From positions 496,001 through 560,000 of the forward strand of contig NZ_LR134352.1 of assembly GCF_900637185.1 (NCBI RefSeq): DNA of 64,000 bases, read 5' to 3'. The notes beneath the pieces were generated by a model. That model saw only the letters and a program-made list of their open reading frames with translations, was not told the DNA's origin and did not search any database. Position numbers and translations under genes: made by a program. Of this stretch, positions 42,491 to 51,227 are shown piece by piece (the first letter of the stretch is position 1; every line of letters begins with the position of its first letter). The DNA is from Nocardia asteroides. GTDB taxonomy: Bacteria; Actinomycetota; Actinomycetes; Mycobacteriales; Mycobacteriaceae.

Positions 42491-43669
42491 TCAGCGCGCC
42501 GGGTGGCGCGGAATCCGGAATTCCCATTCGGTGCCGAGGTCGTCGCCCTCGCTCAGCAGTTCGGCGGTGCCGTCGAGCGCGGCGATGCGGCCGACGATGG
42601 ATCGGGAAACCCCCATCCGCCCTTCGGCTTCGGCGGCGGCGAGGCGGCCGGCCGCGATTCCGACGCCGTCGTCGCGCACGCTCACCACCAGCATGTCACC
42701 GGTGTCCTCCAGCAGCACATAGGCTTTCGCGTCCGGCCCGGCGTGCAGGTCGACGTTCGACAGCGCGGTGGTCACCGCGGCGGCGATCTCCTGGGCGGTG
42801 GTCCGCGCGACGAGCACCGGGTCGCCCGGCGTGGCCACCGACACCGTCGGCGTCGCCCGCGCGGTGAGCAACGGGCGCAGATCCACTTCGGCCGCACCGG
42901 AATCCGGCCGTTCGGCCTGTTCGGACAGCAGCACCCGCAGCGCCACCTCCTGCTCCCCCGCCCGACGGGCGAGATCGGCCGCCGGGCCACCGATCTCGGT
43001 GCCGCGCCGCTTGATGTAGGCGAGCACCTGGAGCACGCCGTCGTGCACCTCGCGGGCGAGCCGGTCGCGTTCCTGGGCGGCGGCGGTGAGCCGTAGCGCG
43101 CGTTCGAGCTGCCCCTGGGCGCGGCGCGCGGTGTTGGCTGCCAAGCCGAGCGCGAGACCGACCGAGACCAGTACCGGCGCGGTGGCGTCGCCCCACACGT
43201 CCTGTCCCCACTGCTCACGCACCGTGACCACGACGGCCGACATGCCGAGCCCGGCCAGCACCCCGGCGACCGGACCGCGCAGGATCGCCATCGAGATCAC
43301 CGAATTCGCGATCCACAGCGTGGTGGGCAGCGTCTGGTGACCGTGGTACCAGTCGTAGTCGGCGACCAGCCGGGTCGAGGCGATCAGCGCCACCGTCACG
43401 ATCTGATCGCCCAGCACCACCCAGCCCCGGATCCGGCCGGTGGCGGCCGGGAAGTACCACTGCGAGAGCAGCAGCGCGGACGTGCCAGACCAGATCGCCA
43501 TCAGCGCGATCAGCACCCAGCTCAGCCGCGGATGCTGGTAGTAGGGCACCGAGGCGATCTGCTGGCCGATCGCGTAGAGCAGGGTGACCAGCCGGAACGC
43601 CTGGGCGGCCCGCCACAGGGGCGCGGTCGCCGCGTCGGCCGAGCTCAGCTCAGCTGTGTGGGTCCGCAT
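42491..43669 (-). CDS. Membrane sensor histidine kinase, NarX/MacS-like
   Basis: 392 residues. Five or six transmembrane helices fill the first 180 residues (MASE-like DUF5931 sensor region), followed by a HisKA_3-type dimerisation helix with His209 in RLAREVHDGVLQVLAYIKRRG. A compact ATPase domain has ALSNVDLHAG (N box) and VSVRDDGVGIA (G1 box). GGAG is seven bases before ATG 43669. Its first 20 nt overlap the end of the AI-2E transporter gene. The signal is unknown; the output genes lie downstream in the same operon. Confidence 0.9.
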   Translation of the reverse strand: MRTHTAELSSADAATAPLWRAAQAFRLVTLLYAIGQQIASVPYYQHPRLSWVLIALMAIWSGTSALLLSQWYFPAATGRIRGWVVLGDQIVTVALIASTRLVADYDWYHGHQTLPTTLWIANSVISMAILRGPVAGVLAGLGMSAVVVTVREQWGQDVWGDATAPVLVSVGLALGLAANTARRAQGQLERALRLTAAAQERDRLAREVHDGVLQVLAYIKRRGTEIGGPAADLARRAGEQEVALRVLLSEQAERPDSGAAEVDLRPLLTARATPTVSVATPGDPVLVARTTAQEIAAAVTTALSNVDLHAGPDAKAYVLLEDTGDMLVVSVRDDGVGIAAGRLAAAEAEGRMGVSRSIVGRIAALDGTAELLSEGDDLGTEWEFRIPRHPAR

Positions 43670-44888
43670 CGCCGGACTCCGCCTCGGCCTTGCGCAGGGT
43701 GCGGGTGATGTCGAAGCGGCCTGGCTCGGGTTTGTCGGGTTCGGCGGAGAACAAGCGCCGGTCCTCGCCGCCGGCGAGTTCGCCGTAGACCTCCTCCGGG
43801 CTGTCCGCCAGCAGATAGCGGATCGCGGTATTGCCCACCGCGATCAGCGGCACCGCCAGCAGCGCGCCCGCGATCCCGCCGACCACCAGGCCCGCGGTGA
43901 TCGCCAGCACCACGGCCAGCGGGTGGATGCTCACGGCCCGGCCCAGCAGCAACGGCTGCAGCACATGGCCTTCCAGCTGCATCACCGCGACGATGATGCC
44001 GAGCACGATCAGCGCGGTCACCGGCCCCTTGGTGACCAGCGCGATGAACACCGCGACGAACCCGGCGAAGAACGCGCCGATGATCGGGATGAACGCGCTG
44101 ATGAACACCAGCGAGGCCAGCGGCAGCGCCAGCGGCACGTGCAGGATCGCCAGCCCGGCGCCGATGCCGATCGCGTCGACCGCAGCCACCACCACGGTGG
44201 CGCGCACGAACCCGACCAGGGTGCCGAAGCCCAGCTCACCGGCGGTGCGCACCTTCTCCCGATGCGCGGTCGGGACGATCCGGGTGACGAAGTGCCAGAT
44301 CTGGTCGCCGCCGTAGAGGAAGAAGATGAGGATGAACAGGATCAGGAAGGCGCCGGTGAGGATGTGCCCGATGGTGGTGGCGGTGGTGAGCGCGCCGTTG
44401 GTCAGGCTCTCCCGGTTGTCCTGGACGGTGCGCACGATGGTGTCGCCCGCGCTGCGGATCTGCTGATCGCTCAGGTGCGGCGGGCCGTTGATCAGCCAGT
44501 CCTGCACCTTGTGCACGCTGTTGGTGACCTCGTTGGACAGCGCGGGCACACCGTCGACGAACTGCTCGACGACGAAGGTCAGGATCCCGGCCAGCAGCCC
44601 GATCGAACCGACCAGCGCCACGAACACACCGAGCGAGCGCGGAATCCCCACTCGCTGCAACCAGTCGACCAGCGGGGCCAGCAGCGCCGCCGCGAGCAAC
44701 GCGATCGCCAGCGGAATGACCACCGTGGCGAACTTCTGCACCAGCATGCCCACCGCGAGCAGCGCGGCGAAGATGATCAGCAGCCGCCAGCTCCAGGCGG
44801 CCGCCTTGCGGACCAGCGGATGCACCGCCTCGGCATCCGCCTGCCACAGCGCGGTGGCGGGCCCGGAATCTACCTTCTGGTCGGTCAC
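43650..44888 (-). CDS. AI-2E family (PerM-like) membrane transporter
   Basis: 412 residues with about eight helices. It starts at GTG 44888 (VTDQKVDSGPATALWQADAE); the longer frame is antisense to the cyclase gene and is rejected. Family motifs are VVIPLAIALLAAALLAPLVDWLQRVGIPRSLGVFVAL, then FLYGGDQIWHF and VFISAFIPIIGAFFAGFVAV (each in part). This is the position and strand of Rv0205. PerM-type proteins affect cell division and envelope stability in mycobacteria; transported substrate unknown. TAGGCT lies 7 nt before the GTG, a leaderless arrangement. Confidence 0.88.
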   Translation of the reverse strand: MTDQKVDSGPATALWQADAEAVHPLVRKAAAWSWRLLIIFAALLAVGMLVQKFATVVIPLAIALLAAALLAPLVDWLQRVGIPRSLGVFVALVGSIGLLAGILTFVVEQFVDGVPALSNEVTNSVHKVQDWLINGPPHLSDQQIRSAGDTIVRTVQDNRESLTNGALTTATTIGHILTGAFLILFILIFFLYGGDQIWHFVTRIVPTAHREKVRTAGELGFGTLVGFVRATVVVAAVDAIGIGAGLAILHVPLALPLASLVFISAFIPIIGAFFAGFVAVFIALVTKGPVTALIVLGIIVAVMQLEGHVLQPLLLGRAVSIHPLAVVLAITAGLVVGGIAGALLAVPLIAVGNTAIRYLLADSPEEVYGELAGGEDRRLFSAEPDKPEPGRFDITRTLRKAEAESGDADPHS

Positions 44889-44895
44889 TCGAGAG

Positions 44896-44920
44896 AGCCT
44901 ATCGGTCCGAACGCTAGATT
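44896..44920. promoter_or_regulatory. Back-to-back leaderless -10 hexamers
   Basis: TAGGCT on the minus strand (44896-44901) serves the AI-2E gene and TAGATT on the plus strand (44915-44920) serves the cyclase gene. Each is 7 nt from its GTG. Only 39 bp separate the two start codons, so the polymerase footprints must overlap and the two promoters should exclude each other. Confidence 0.6.
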
Positions 44921-44927
44921 GGTGGTC

Positions 44928-46481
44928 GTGTCGGCGCCCCTGGAAGCGGTCAAACAGACCATGCGAACGCGCTGGCCGCTGTATCTGACCTCGGTACTGC
45001 TGGCCAACGCCTTCGGCGCTGTCCTGGTGTGGGCCTTCATCCAGTACGGCCTGCCGGTGCCCGAGGGCGACCCGGGTGGCGTGCGCCAGACCGGCTTCCT
45101 CGCGCCGGTGCTGGTCTTCGGTGCCGCCGCTGTACTGAGCATCCTGGGCGCCGCGGTGATGTTGCGCCCGGTGATGCGCTGGCAGATGCGTGGCGGCCCG
45201 CCCAGCCGCCAGGAACAGATGGCCGCCCTGCACGTGCCGCTGCGTCAGTCGATCCTGCACCTGGTGCTGTGGATCATCGGCGGCGGCATTCTCGCGGCCC
45301 TGATCATCGTCGAGTCGCCCGAGCTGGCCGGCGCGGTGATCGTCACCGAATGTATGGCCGCCACCATCGTGTTCGGCTTCACCTACATGCTGGGGGAACG
45401 CATCCTGCGCCCGGTCGCCGCCGAGGCGCTGACCGAGGGCACCTTCGACCACACCCTCACCCCCGGGGTCGGCACCCGGATGGCCATGACCTGGGGCATG
45501 GGCACCTTCGCCCCGACCATCGCCATCGTGCTGCTGTGCGTCACCCAGATCTCCTCCGATGTGAAGTTCTCGGCGAAGTCGCTGGCCATCTCGATCCTGC
45601 TGCTGTGCGGCGTGGTGATCCTGCAGGCGCTGGCGCTGTCGATGCTCACCGGATCCTCCATCTCCGACCCGGTCCGCCAGCTGTCCCAAGCCATCAACAG
45701 GGTGCAGGGCGGCGCGCGCGATGTGCAGGTGGAGGTGTACGACGGCAGTGAGATCGGGCTGCTCCAGGTGGGCTTCAACCGGATGATGGAAGAGGCGGCC
45801 AAGCGGCGCAAGCTGCAGGAACTGTTCGGTCAGCACGTCGGCGAGGAGGTCGCGCAGCGCGCGCTGGACTACGGCACCGAGCTCGGCGGCGAGACCAGGT
45901 TCGTCGCGGTGCTGTTCGTGGACATGGTCGGCTCCACCGCGGCGGCGGCCGAGCGTCCGCCGACCGAGGTCGTCAGCCTGCTCAACGAGTTCTTCCGAGT
46001 GGTGGTCGACGTGATCGACCGCCACCACGGTTTCGTCAACAAGTTCGTCGGCGATGCCGCGCTGGCGATCTTCGGCGCCCCACTGGACCGGCCCGACGCG
46101 CCGAGCGCCGCGCTGGCCGCGGCGCGTGATCTGCGCGAGGCACTGCGCGAGGTGACCAGCCTCGACGTCGGCATCGGCGTCTCCGCCGGGCTCGCGGTCG
46201 CGGGCAACATCGGCGCCGCGAATCGTTTCGAATACACCGTGATCGGCGACCCCGTCAACGAGGCGTCGCGGCTCACCGAATTGGCCAAAGATCAACCCGG
46301 CCGCGTTCTCGCTTCGGGCAGCGCGCTCTACTTCGCCGACGAAAGCGAGCAAGACCATTGGGAAACCGGCGACGAGGTGCAACTGCGTGGCAGACGCAGG
46401 AAAACCCGCCTGGCCTGGCCGAAACCGGTGACCGCCGCGCCCGGCGAGGCCGAGGGAGAACAGCTGCGTTCGTTAGGCTGA
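44928..46481 (+). CDS. Membrane-bound adenylate cyclase with HAMP domain
   Basis: 517 residues from GTG 44928, supported by TAGATT 7 nt upstream. Six transmembrane helices span residues 15-245. A HAMP domain is near 245-295 (GSSISDPVRQLSQAINRVQGG). The class III cyclase domain (~325-490) has metal Asp332 (FVDMVGST) and Asp376 (KFVGDAALAIFG), the purine-specifying Lys372, YTVIGDPVNEASRL with the Asn and transition-state Arg. All catalytic residues are present, so it should make cAMP. This is the Rv1318c-Rv3645-like class. It is followed 4 bp later by the YbhN-like gene. Confidence 0.92.
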   Translation: MSAPLEAVKQTMRTRWPLYLTSVLLANAFGAVLVWAFIQYGLPVPEGDPGGVRQTGFLAPVLVFGAAAVLSILGAAVMLRPVMRWQMRGGPPSRQEQMAALHVPLRQSILHLVLWIIGGGILAALIIVESPELAGAVIVTECMAATIVFGFTYMLGERILRPVAAEALTEGTFDHTLTPGVGTRMAMTWGMGTFAPTIAIVLLCVTQISSDVKFSAKSLAISILLLCGVVILQALALSMLTGSSISDPVRQLSQAINRVQGGARDVQVEVYDGSEIGLLQVGFNRMMEEAAKRRKLQELFGQHVGEEVAQRALDYGTELGGETRFVAVLFVDMVGSTAAAAERPPTEVVSLLNEFFRVVVDVIDRHHGFVNKFVGDAALAIFGAPLDRPDAPSAALAAARDLREALREVTSLDVGIGVSAGLAVAGNIGAANRFEYTVIGDPVNEASRLTELAKDQPGRVLASGSALYFADESEQDHWETGDEVQLRGRRRKTRLAWPKPVTAAPGEAEGEQLRSLG

Positions 46482-46485
46482 GACG

Positions 46486-47568
46486 GTGACGGCCGACGGC
46501 GACCTAGCAGGCGATTCCGCCTCGCCCCCGGCCGAGCGCCGCCGCCGCTTCTGGTGGGTGAAATGGGTGCTCGGCGTGGTGCTGCTCGCCCTGTTCGTCG
46601 GCGAGGGCATGTATCTGTGGCCGCGGCTGCACGAGTCCTGGCGCACGCTCACCGAGATCCACTGGGGCTGGCTGGTGCTGTGCATCGTGCTGCAAGCCAT
46701 GTCGATGAGCGGTTTCGGACGTGTGCAGAAGCAGCTGCTGCACGCGGGCGGCGTGGATGTCAGCCAGCGCAAGTCGGTGTCGGTGGTGTACGGCGCGACC
46801 GCGATGTCGCTGACGTTGCCCGCGGGTCAGGTCTTCTCCACCGCCTTCACCTACCGCCAGACCCGGCGCTGGGGCGCCAGCCCGATCGTGGCGTCCTGGC
46901 AGCTGGTGTTCTCCGGTGTCGTCGCGGCGGCCGGGCTGGCGCTGCTCGGGATCGGCGGCGCGCTGCTGGTGGGCAACCAGATCGGCGGCAAGCTCATCGC
47001 GTCGCTGGTGGTGCTGGGCGTGGTGCTGTTCGCGAGCAACTATCTGGCCCGTCATCCCGGCACGCTGGAGGCGGTGCTGCGGCGGGTGCTGGCGCTGGTG
47101 AACCGGATCCGCAAGAAGCCGGCCAACAACGGCATCGCCAAGCTGGCCGAGATCAGGGACCAGCTGGAATCGGTGGACCTGGGCAAGAAGGACGGCGCGC
47201 TGGTCGGTGTGTGGGCGCTGGTGCACCGGTTCGCCGACGTGGCCTGTCTCGGCGCCGCCTGCTACGCGATCGGCGCCGATCCGAAGCTGTCCGGCCTGCT
47301 CATCGCGTTCACCGCGGGCAAGGCCGTCGGTTCGATCCCGTTCGCGCCGGGCGGCATCGTCTACGTGGACGCCACCCTGATCTACGGTCTCACCGCGGCC
47401 GCGGGCCTGGCCGCCTCGCAGGCGGTGGCGGCGGCGTTCGTGTACCGGCTGGTGAGTTTCATCCTGGTGGCGATCGTCGGCTGGATCGTCTTCGCGTTCC
47501 TGTTCCGCACCCCGCAGGCCGACGACGAGGAATACGAGCAAGAGTTCAAGCAGCAGCGCCGGATCTAG
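46486..47568 (+). CDS. YbhN/lysylphosphatidylglycerol synthase-type transmembrane protein (Rv0204c position)
   Basis: 360 residues and about eight helices. The N-terminus MTADGDLAGDSASPPAERRRRFWW is cytoplasmic. Family marks are SLTLPAGQVFSTAFTYRQTRRWGASP and GSIPFAPGGIVYVDATLIYGL, the latter being the P-x-P-G-G-x-G/V segment of UPF0104 proteins. TAGGCT (46474-46479) lies 6 nt before GTG 46486, suggesting its own leaderless promoter inside the end of the cyclase gene. Lipid flipping or transport is the working idea for the family. The stop overlaps the convergent DUF3054 gene by 4 nt. Confidence 0.87.
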   Translation: MTADGDLAGDSASPPAERRRRFWWVKWVLGVVLLALFVGEGMYLWPRLHESWRTLTEIHWGWLVLCIVLQAMSMSGFGRVQKQLLHAGGVDVSQRKSVSVVYGATAMSLTLPAGQVFSTAFTYRQTRRWGASPIVASWQLVFSGVVAAAGLALLGIGGALLVGNQIGGKLIASLVVLGVVLFASNYLARHPGTLEAVLRRVLALVNRIRKKPANNGIAKLAEIRDQLESVDLGKKDGALVGVWALVHRFADVACLGAACYAIGADPKLSGLLIAFTAGKAVGSIPFAPGGIVYVDATLIYGLTAAAGLAASQAVAAAFVYRLVSFILVAIVGWIVFAFLFRTPQADDEEYEQEFKQQRRI

Positions 47569-47921
47569 CGCAGCGCGCGGATGGCGGCGCGCCAGCCCAG
47601 CAGGAACAGCGCGAGCACGCTCGCGGCGACGATGACGAAGCTCACGGCGACGCCCTGACCGCTGACGGCCCGCAGCACCATGCCGCCGACGAGGGTGCCC
47701 AGCCAGATCAGGATGCCGCTGGGCCACAGCGCCGTCGCGTCGAAGCGGGCGTTGCGCGCGACGAGCACCGCCAGCGCCCAGCCGATCAGTAAGCCGATTC
47801 CGAAGGGCCACACGGTCTTCAGCAGACCGGCCAGGACAGCTTCGTCGTGACTGCGCCTCCCGATCGCGCAGAAGACGATCACCAACAGGGCATCAGCGGC
47901 GAACGGCGCGAACTTCTTCAC
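47565..47921 (-). CDS. DUF3054 small membrane protein
   Basis: 118 residues and four transmembrane helices. It opens KFAPFAADALLVIVFCAIGRRSHDE, has a central LKTVWPFGIGLLIGWALA and LWPSGILIWLGTLVGGMVLRAV, all typical of DUF3054. Function is unknown. GTG 47921 has no ribosome site, but TAGGCT (minus strand, 47928-47933) lies 6 nt before it, indicating a leaderless transcript. Confidence 0.9.
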   Translation of the reverse strand: MKKFAPFAADALLVIVFCAIGRRSHDEAVLAGLLKTVWPFGIGLLIGWALAVLVARNARFDATALWPSGILIWLGTLVGGMVLRAVSGQGVAVSFVIVAASVLALFLLGWRAAIRALR

Positions 47922-48004
47922 GCGAGCAGCCTAACCGTTCATGATCAACTTCAAGTCCGGACCGACCGCCACTGACCAGTGCACACTCTGTACTTGCAGC
48001 CTGT

Positions 48005-49684
48005 TTACGGCTCCGGAGAAGCGAGTGATTTCAGCAGTACGGCGGCCAGGCGCGAGGTGGCGTCGCCACTGTCGACATCGGCGATGTGCACCGCGAAGAC
48101 CAGGTCGCCCATGGTGGCCAGCAGCCAGCCGTCGGTGCCGCCGGTCGCCGCGAAGGCGGTGACATCCCGGAAGCCGCGCAGCGCAGCCGTTTCCGGCTTG
48201 CCGATGCCCTCGTGCATGAGCCCGCGCAGCCGGTCGACCGCGGGCGGGGTGAGGCCGGGCACCGGAGTGTCGGTGGTGCTCGGCTTGCCGTTCTCGATCA
48301 TCGGCGGCACCACCGAGCCGCGCGAGATCGCGGCCGCGGCGATCGCCATCCCGAACGGGCTGGCCAGCACCGCGTCGGCGCCCGCGCCTTGGCGGACTTG
48401 CTCGGTGCTGCGCCCCGGCGCGCTGATCCGCCCGGTCACCTCGTCGAGCCCGTGCACCTTGAAGTCCACCCCGACGCCGAGCGCGGTGGCCGCCTCCGCG
48501 GCCTCCTGGACCGAGACATCCTGCGGCGCTTTGTTCTTCGCGGCGGCGGCGACGGTGCGGAACAGCTCCATGGTGCCGCCCGCCGGGAACAGCCCGGTGA
48601 ACGCGATGGGCCCCTTCTCGGTGGCGTAGCTGTTCTGCGCGACGGCGACGACCGCGCCGGTGGAGGGCTGGATGGCCACCACCGAGGCCGGCGTGCCGAC
48701 GCTGACCACCGCGTCCTCGGCGGCGCGCTGCAGGCGCTGGTCCATGGTGGCGGAGATGTCGGGCCCGGCCGGACCCTGGTACCCCGCGACCTGGCTGACG
48801 AAGCGGCCGTCGGCTTCGAAGATCTGCACACCCCAGCCCGCGGTGGTCTCCTGGCTGTCCTTCCACACCTCGCGCAGCGCGTCGAGCATGGGCGACCAGG
48901 TGCGGCGGTCGGCCGAGATCAGCTTGGGCTGCTTCTCCATCACCACGCCGGGCACCCTGGCCATGCGCGGTTCCAGGATCTCGAAGTCGCCCTCGCGCAG
49001 GTTCACCGCGATCACCGGCTGGCCCTGCGACGCGGCCAGCTGCTGCATCAGCGACGGGCCGGTGATCAGCGGCGCGACCGGTTCGATGGCGTCGGCCAGC
49101 GCGTTGGTGGAGCCGACGAGGTCGCCGGTGCGGCTCGGGTCGATCTTGATGACGTTGATCGTCTGCTCGGTCATCAGCGCGTCGCCGGACAGGTCGACCA
49201 CCCGCGGCGGCGGCTTGGCGGTGGTGCGCACGAGCTTGACGGTGCGCTTGTCGGCCAGCTGCGGCATCACGACGGCCGGATCCCAGGAGATCCGCCAGCC
49301 GATCGCGAGCTTCCGGACGGTGCCCTGGATCGTGTAGGTCCAGTCCTTGTGCTCGCCGAAATTCCAGGCGACGTCCATGCTGAAGATCGCCGACTGCGGA
49401 TCGAGATCGATGACCTGCGAGGTCTCGTAGTCGACCTTCCCGGTCGCCAGGCCCTCGAACATTTGCTTCATGGTTGCCGAAGCGGCGGCGGGATAGGAGG
49501 TGAGATCGGCGGCTTTGGTGTAGTCCTGCGTGTCGAGCAGGTCGGTGAATCGCTGGACAACCGATTCCGCCTCACTCGGCTTCCCACCCACTCCGCACGA
49601 GCACAGCGCGATGGCGAGGGTCGCAACCCCCGCGATCGCCATTGCGCCCCGGACGCGAAAGCGGCGGGATCCCCACACATCCAT
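48005..49684 (-). CDS. Penicillin-binding-protein-like lipoprotein lacking catalytic residues
   Basis: 559 residues from ATG 49684. The signal peptide ends in a lipobox (AIALCSCG, with Cys near residue 30). An NTF2/MecA-like N-terminal domain is at about 40-150, and a transpeptidase-like domain from about 300 to the end. The active-site triad is gone. The SxxK position reads FPAGGTMELF, with Gly370 for Ser and Glu373 for Lys. The KTG position reads AFAATGGTDGW, with Ala for Lys. The ASPFGMAIAAAAISRG helix that normally precedes it is kept. So the fold resembles Rv2864c-type PBP lipoproteins, but it cannot acylate. It may be a scaffold or regulator of cell-wall enzymes. GTG 49693 is an alternative start. 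Confidence 0.82.
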   Translation of the reverse strand: MDVWGSRRFRVRGAMAIAGVATLAIALCSCGVGGKPSEAESVVQRFTDLLDTQDYTKAADLTSYPAAASATMKQMFEGLATGKVDYETSQVIDLDPQSAIFSMDVAWNFGEHKDWTYTIQGTVRKLAIGWRISWDPAVVMPQLADKRTVKLVRTTAKPPPRVVDLSGDALMTEQTINVIKIDPSRTGDLVGSTNALADAIEPVAPLITGPSLMQQLAASQGQPVIAVNLREGDFEILEPRMARVPGVVMEKQPKLISADRRTWSPMLDALREVWKDSQETTAGWGVQIFEADGRFVSQVAGYQGPAGPDISATMDQRLQRAAEDAVVSVGTPASVVAIQPSTGAVVAVAQNSYATEKGPIAFTGLFPAGGTMELFRTVAAAAKNKAPQDVSVQEAAEAATALGVGVDFKVHGLDEVTGRISAPGRSTEQVRQGAGADAVLASPFGMAIAAAAISRGSVVPPMIENGKPSTTDTPVPGLTPPAVDRLRGLMHEGIGKPETAALRGFRDVTAFAATGGTDGWLLATMGDLVFAVHIADVDSGDATSRLAAVLLKSLASPEP

Positions 49685-50071
49685 ATCGCCCACTCTTCAC
49701 TCTTGCCACTCCGGTAACAAATCCACCGTACCGGAAGTTGACCCGTCTCCGATGCCCCGGTAACACGGGACGCTACCCGACCTCAGCACCTCGATTGTGC
49801 CCGAAATCTCCCCTCGATGAGGGGCTGATTTCGAACCTCGCCCAGCCAGTGGCAACATCTGGCGCGCTTACCGTACCGACAGGCGCGCCGAGTTGTGCGG
49901 ATCTCGCATTGTCCGGCGATTCAATGACGGGGATACCCAGGTGCCGTCGGCGCCAACCCCCGCCCGCGATCGGGAACAGCGCCGTTCACGCAGAGCATAA
50001 ACCACTACGCATATATGGGCGTAATCTTGTAATCATCGCAACGAGCGCAACAGAGATAGCAGGTGATTTCC
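49685..50071. other. 387-bp divergent intergenic region with a 13-bp-stem hairpin
   Basis: No gene is supported here. The region holds a hairpin at 49802-49833 and a locally AT-rich stretch around 50000-50035 (ACGCATATATGGGCG, TAATCTTGTAATCATC) that probably contains the promoter of the gene at 50072. Confidence 0.5.
49802..49833. other. Hairpin between PBP-like and unknown gene
   Basis: CGAAATC-T-CCCCTC (49802-49815), loop GAT, GAGGGG-CT-GATTTCG (49819-49833): 13 paired bases interrupted by a small internal loop. It lies between divergent genes, so it is not an obvious terminator. Confidence 0.5.
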
Positions 50072-50650
50072 ATGCGGAACGCCCATCGCGAACGTGGATT
50101 CGGCCGTCCCGGGGGCTGGCAGCAAGCCGATCTCCCCGACCCGGCCGACGCGCCCGACTGGTTCGCCGGACGATTGCCCGCCGACTGGTTCACCGGCCCA
50201 CCCGAGATCGAGATCGATCGCGACGAGATCGTCGTCGTCGGCGAGCTCCCCGAACCCAAGCCCACCTCCGGTGACGCCGACACCCCCGTGTCGGCGGCGA
50301 CGCGGGAGGGCGCGCTGGCCCGCTTCCGCGAGGCCACCCGGCCGGCCCGGATGCAGATCGCCGACGAGGCCCAGCGCCGCTACGGCCGCAGTGTGGCCTG
50401 GGGCGTCAAGGTCGACGGGCAGCGGATCCTGTTCACCCACCTGGCCGTCCCGGTGATGACCCGGCTACGCCAGCCCGAACGCAAGGTCCTCGACACCCTG
50501 ATCGACGCGGGCGTGGCCCGCTCCCGCGCCGACGCGCTGGCCTGGACGGTGAAACTGGCGGGCAAGCACGCCGAGTCCTGGCTCGCCGAACTCCGCGAGG
50601 CCATGCGCAAGGTCGACGACCTGCGCGCCGAAGGCCCGACCGGCCAGTGA
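50072..50650 (+). CDS. Conserved actinobacterial protein of unknown function
   Basis: 192 residues from ATG 50072, with AGG eight bases upstream; GTG 50063 is possible. The N-terminus ERGFGRPGGWQQADLPDPADAPDWFAGRLPADWFTG is a Trp-rich linear stretch I associate with a widespread actinobacterial unknown. EIDRDEIVVVGELPEP follows. The C-terminal half contains RRYGRSVAWGVKVDGQRILFTHLAVPVMTRLRQPERKVLDTLIDAGVARSRADALAWTVKL (in parts), which resembles a ribbon-helix-helix-like DNA- or protein-binding region. It is not membrane-bound. It is followed closely by aroQ. Confidence 0.78.
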   Translation: MRNAHRERGFGRPGGWQQADLPDPADAPDWFAGRLPADWFTGPPEIEIDRDEIVVVGELPEPKPTSGDADTPVSAATREGALARFREATRPARMQIADEAQRRYGRSVAWGVKVDGQRILFTHLAVPVMTRLRQPERKVLDTLIDAGVARSRADALAWTVKLAGKHAESWLAELREAMRKVDDLRAEGPTGQ

Positions 50651-50652
50651 AT

Positions 50653-50658
50653 TAAGGT
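50653..50658 (+). promoter_or_regulatory. Leaderless -10 hexamer TAAGGT before aroQ
   Basis: TAAGGT ends 7 nt before ATG 50666 and no ribosome site is present. Confidence 0.5.
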
Positions 50659-50665
50659 GGCCTGC

Positions 50666-51130
50666 ATGGCAGACACCGTGCAGGCCACCGGCCCGATCCT
50701 CGTCGTGAACGGGCCGAATCTGAACATGCTCGGCACCCGTCAGCCGGAGATCTACGGCGCCGACACCCTCGACGACGTGGTGGCGCTGTGCGAGCGGACG
50801 GCCGCGCGGTTCGGCCGCACCGTGCAGACCTTCCAGTCCAATCACGAAGGCGCGCTGATCGATCTGATCCAGCAGGCGCGCGGTGTGGTGTCGGCGATCG
50901 TGATCAATCCCGGCGGTCTCACCCACACCTCCGTCGCGTTGCGCGACGCCCTGGTGATCCCGGAGGTGCCGATCGTGGAGGTGCACATCAGCAATGTGCA
51001 CGCGCGCGAGGAGTTTCGGCACCATTCGTTCGTCTCCCCGATCGCGACCGCGGTCATCGCCGGCCTCGGCATCCAGGGCTACGCCGCGGCCATCGAGTTT
51101 TTGAGCCGTTCCGCCTCTCCGCGTATTTAG
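50666..51130 (+). CDS. aroQ: Type II 3-dehydroquinate dehydratase
   Basis: 154 residues, the standard length. Motifs are [20 protein letters not shown] with the catalytic Arg and Tyr, [34 protein letters not shown] and [18 protein letters not shown] with the catalytic His region. It dehydrates 3-dehydroquinate to 3-dehydroshikimate in the shikimate pathway. The start at ATG 50666 is preferred over 50657, since TAAGGT is 7 nt upstream. The isolated position, away from other aro genes, is notable but not unusual. Confidence 0.95.
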   Translation: MADTVQATGPILVVNGPNLNMLGTRQPEIYGADTLDDVVALCERTAARFGRTVQTFQSNHEGALIDLIQQARGVVSAIVINPGGLTHTSVALRDALVIPEVPIVEVHISNVHAREEFRHHSFVSPIATAVIAGLGIQGYAAAIEFLSRSASPRI

Positions 51131-51227
51131 GCCAGGCTCAGGCGGGAGTACCGACGCGTCGGCGGCCGACGGTTCGGTGATCGTCGAGCTTGCCCGTGCC
51201 CGGTGAGTTACCCATGTACGTCCGTGG

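Noticed and set aside
43584..44927. Long plus-strand frame continuing into the adenylate cyclase
   Set aside because: It is antisense to the AI-2E transporter and is Asp/Arg/Gln/His-rich, typical of a high-GC shadow.
44889..46382. Minus-strand extension of the AI-2E transporter frame
   Set aside because: Antisense to the cyclase; the family-like sequence begins only at the GTG 44888.
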